NCBI GenBank assembly: GCA_903867585.1
Contig: CAIPRZ010000054.1
Coordinates: 1 to 6,390, forward strand
Direction of reading: 5' to 3'
DNA length: 6,390 nt
From: an uncultured Chlamydiae bacterium
GTDB taxonomy: Bacteria > Chlamydiota > Chlamydiia > Chlamydiales > Rhabdochlamydiaceae
Shown here: one piece after another, positions 6,218 through 6,390 of the stretch
Numbering within the stretch: position 1 is the stretch's first letter
Layout: each line of letters begins with the position of its first letter
Program-made: the position numbers and the translations under genes
Notes under the pieces: generated by a model
What the model was told of the DNA's origin: nothing
What the model saw: the letters and a program-made list of their open reading frames with translations, nothing else
Database searches by the model: none

Positions 6218-6390
6218 TTACATCGCCTGTTGCATTTTTGTCCCATGCGTCGGTATTGAAATTGTAGGTGTAAACTCCCTTTTCTTTGTTAAAATCAAAC
6301 TCCTCGGTGGTAGTTCTTTTGTTAGCATCTGTAGTAGTTTGTGCAACTATTTTAGCCAAAGCTGTTGACAACTCGATTGCATCACTACCG
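6141..6390 (-). CDS. Partial gene of unknown function, Bacteroidota-like in style, entering from the right edge
   Basis: A minus-strand frame is open from the right edge to a stop at 6141. It has no trustworthy start in the window, so its N-terminus lies outside. From 6390 to about 6195 it reads like real protein: GSDAIELSTALAKI, a TTTDANKRTTTEEFDF stretch, then YTYNFNTDAWDKN and VIKFVYPDS, alternating aromatic and polar residues as in beta-rich surface proteins. The style recalls uncharacterised Bacteroidota lipoprotein-like proteins, but this is recognition by eye, not a search result. From about 6190 to 6141 the frame lies antisense to conserved exbB sequence (ending NYLNRNGCF) and is very unlikely to be real. 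The gene is therefore probably cut by a join. No function is assigned. Confidence 0.45.
   Translation of the reverse strand, partial: GSDAIELSTALAKIVAQTTTDANKRTTTEEFDFNKEKGVYTYNFNTDAWDKNATGDVIKFVYPDSLAKTQKRNNYLNRNGCF
6165..6200. other. Probable junction between chlamydial exbB and unrelated sequence
   Basis: Left of this interval the plus strand encodes conserved ExbB. Right of it the minus strand encodes a protein-like frame open to the window edge, and ExbB-like residues stop. No inverted repeat, target-site duplication or transposase is seen at the join. This favours an assembly chimera near a contig end over a mobile insertion. The exact base cannot be fixed by eye. Confidence 0.5.

Noticed and set aside
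1..6390. tRNA, rRNA, CRISPR array or insertion sequence
   Set aside because: No cloverleaf-like segment, repeat-spacer pattern, transposase or terminal inverted repeats was seen on either strand.

Overview
The window looks like a piece of a low-GC chlamydial genome, most likely a Chlamydia-related environmental or amoeba-associated lineage. The main evidence is gene order. Reading leftward from about 5440 there is tatD, sdhC, sdhA and sdhB, and diverging to the right there is exbB. From memory, this matches the Chlamydia trachomatis neighbourhood CT591-CT597 (sdhB, sdhA, sdhC, a TatD-family hydrolase, dsbD, exbB, exbD), except that dsbD is not between tatD and exbB here. The species cannot be named from the sequence alone.

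Layout. Positions 1-648 (minus strand) hold the first 216 codons of an ATP sulfurylase (sat) that starts with a Sec-type signal peptide; its C-terminal part lies beyond the left edge. Positions 649-951 have no convincing gene and form the leader of sat; a small hairpin there buries the sat ribosome binding site. Positions 952-5438 (minus strand) hold a tight cluster, tatD-sdhC-sdhA-sdhB, encoding a DNase-like hydrolase and a complete three-subunit, Bacillus-type (di-heme, single membrane subunit) succinate dehydrogenase. Positions 5439-5503 are a very short divergent promoter region. Positions 5504-6217 (plus strand) hold exbB, the proton channel subunit of an ExbB/ExbD or TolQ/TolR system.

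The last ~200 bases do not fit the rest. They read as coding sequence on the minus strand in a style resembling Bacteroidota surface or lipoprotein-like proteins, they run into the 3' end of exbB, and the expected exbD is missing. The simplest explanation is a chimeric join (assembly artefact) near 6165-6200, although a real rearrangement is possible. The last residues of the predicted ExbB are therefore unreliable.

How the genes work together. SdhCAB would oxidise succinate to fumarate in the cytoplasm and pass electrons through three Fe-S clusters and two hemes to membrane quinone, feeding respiration. ExbB would use the proton motive force to energise outer-membrane processes. TatD is a metal-dependent hydrolase that is probably co-transcribed but functionally separate. 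The signal-peptide-bearing ATP sulfurylase is the most unusual gene, because this enzyme is normally cytoplasmic and needs ATP.
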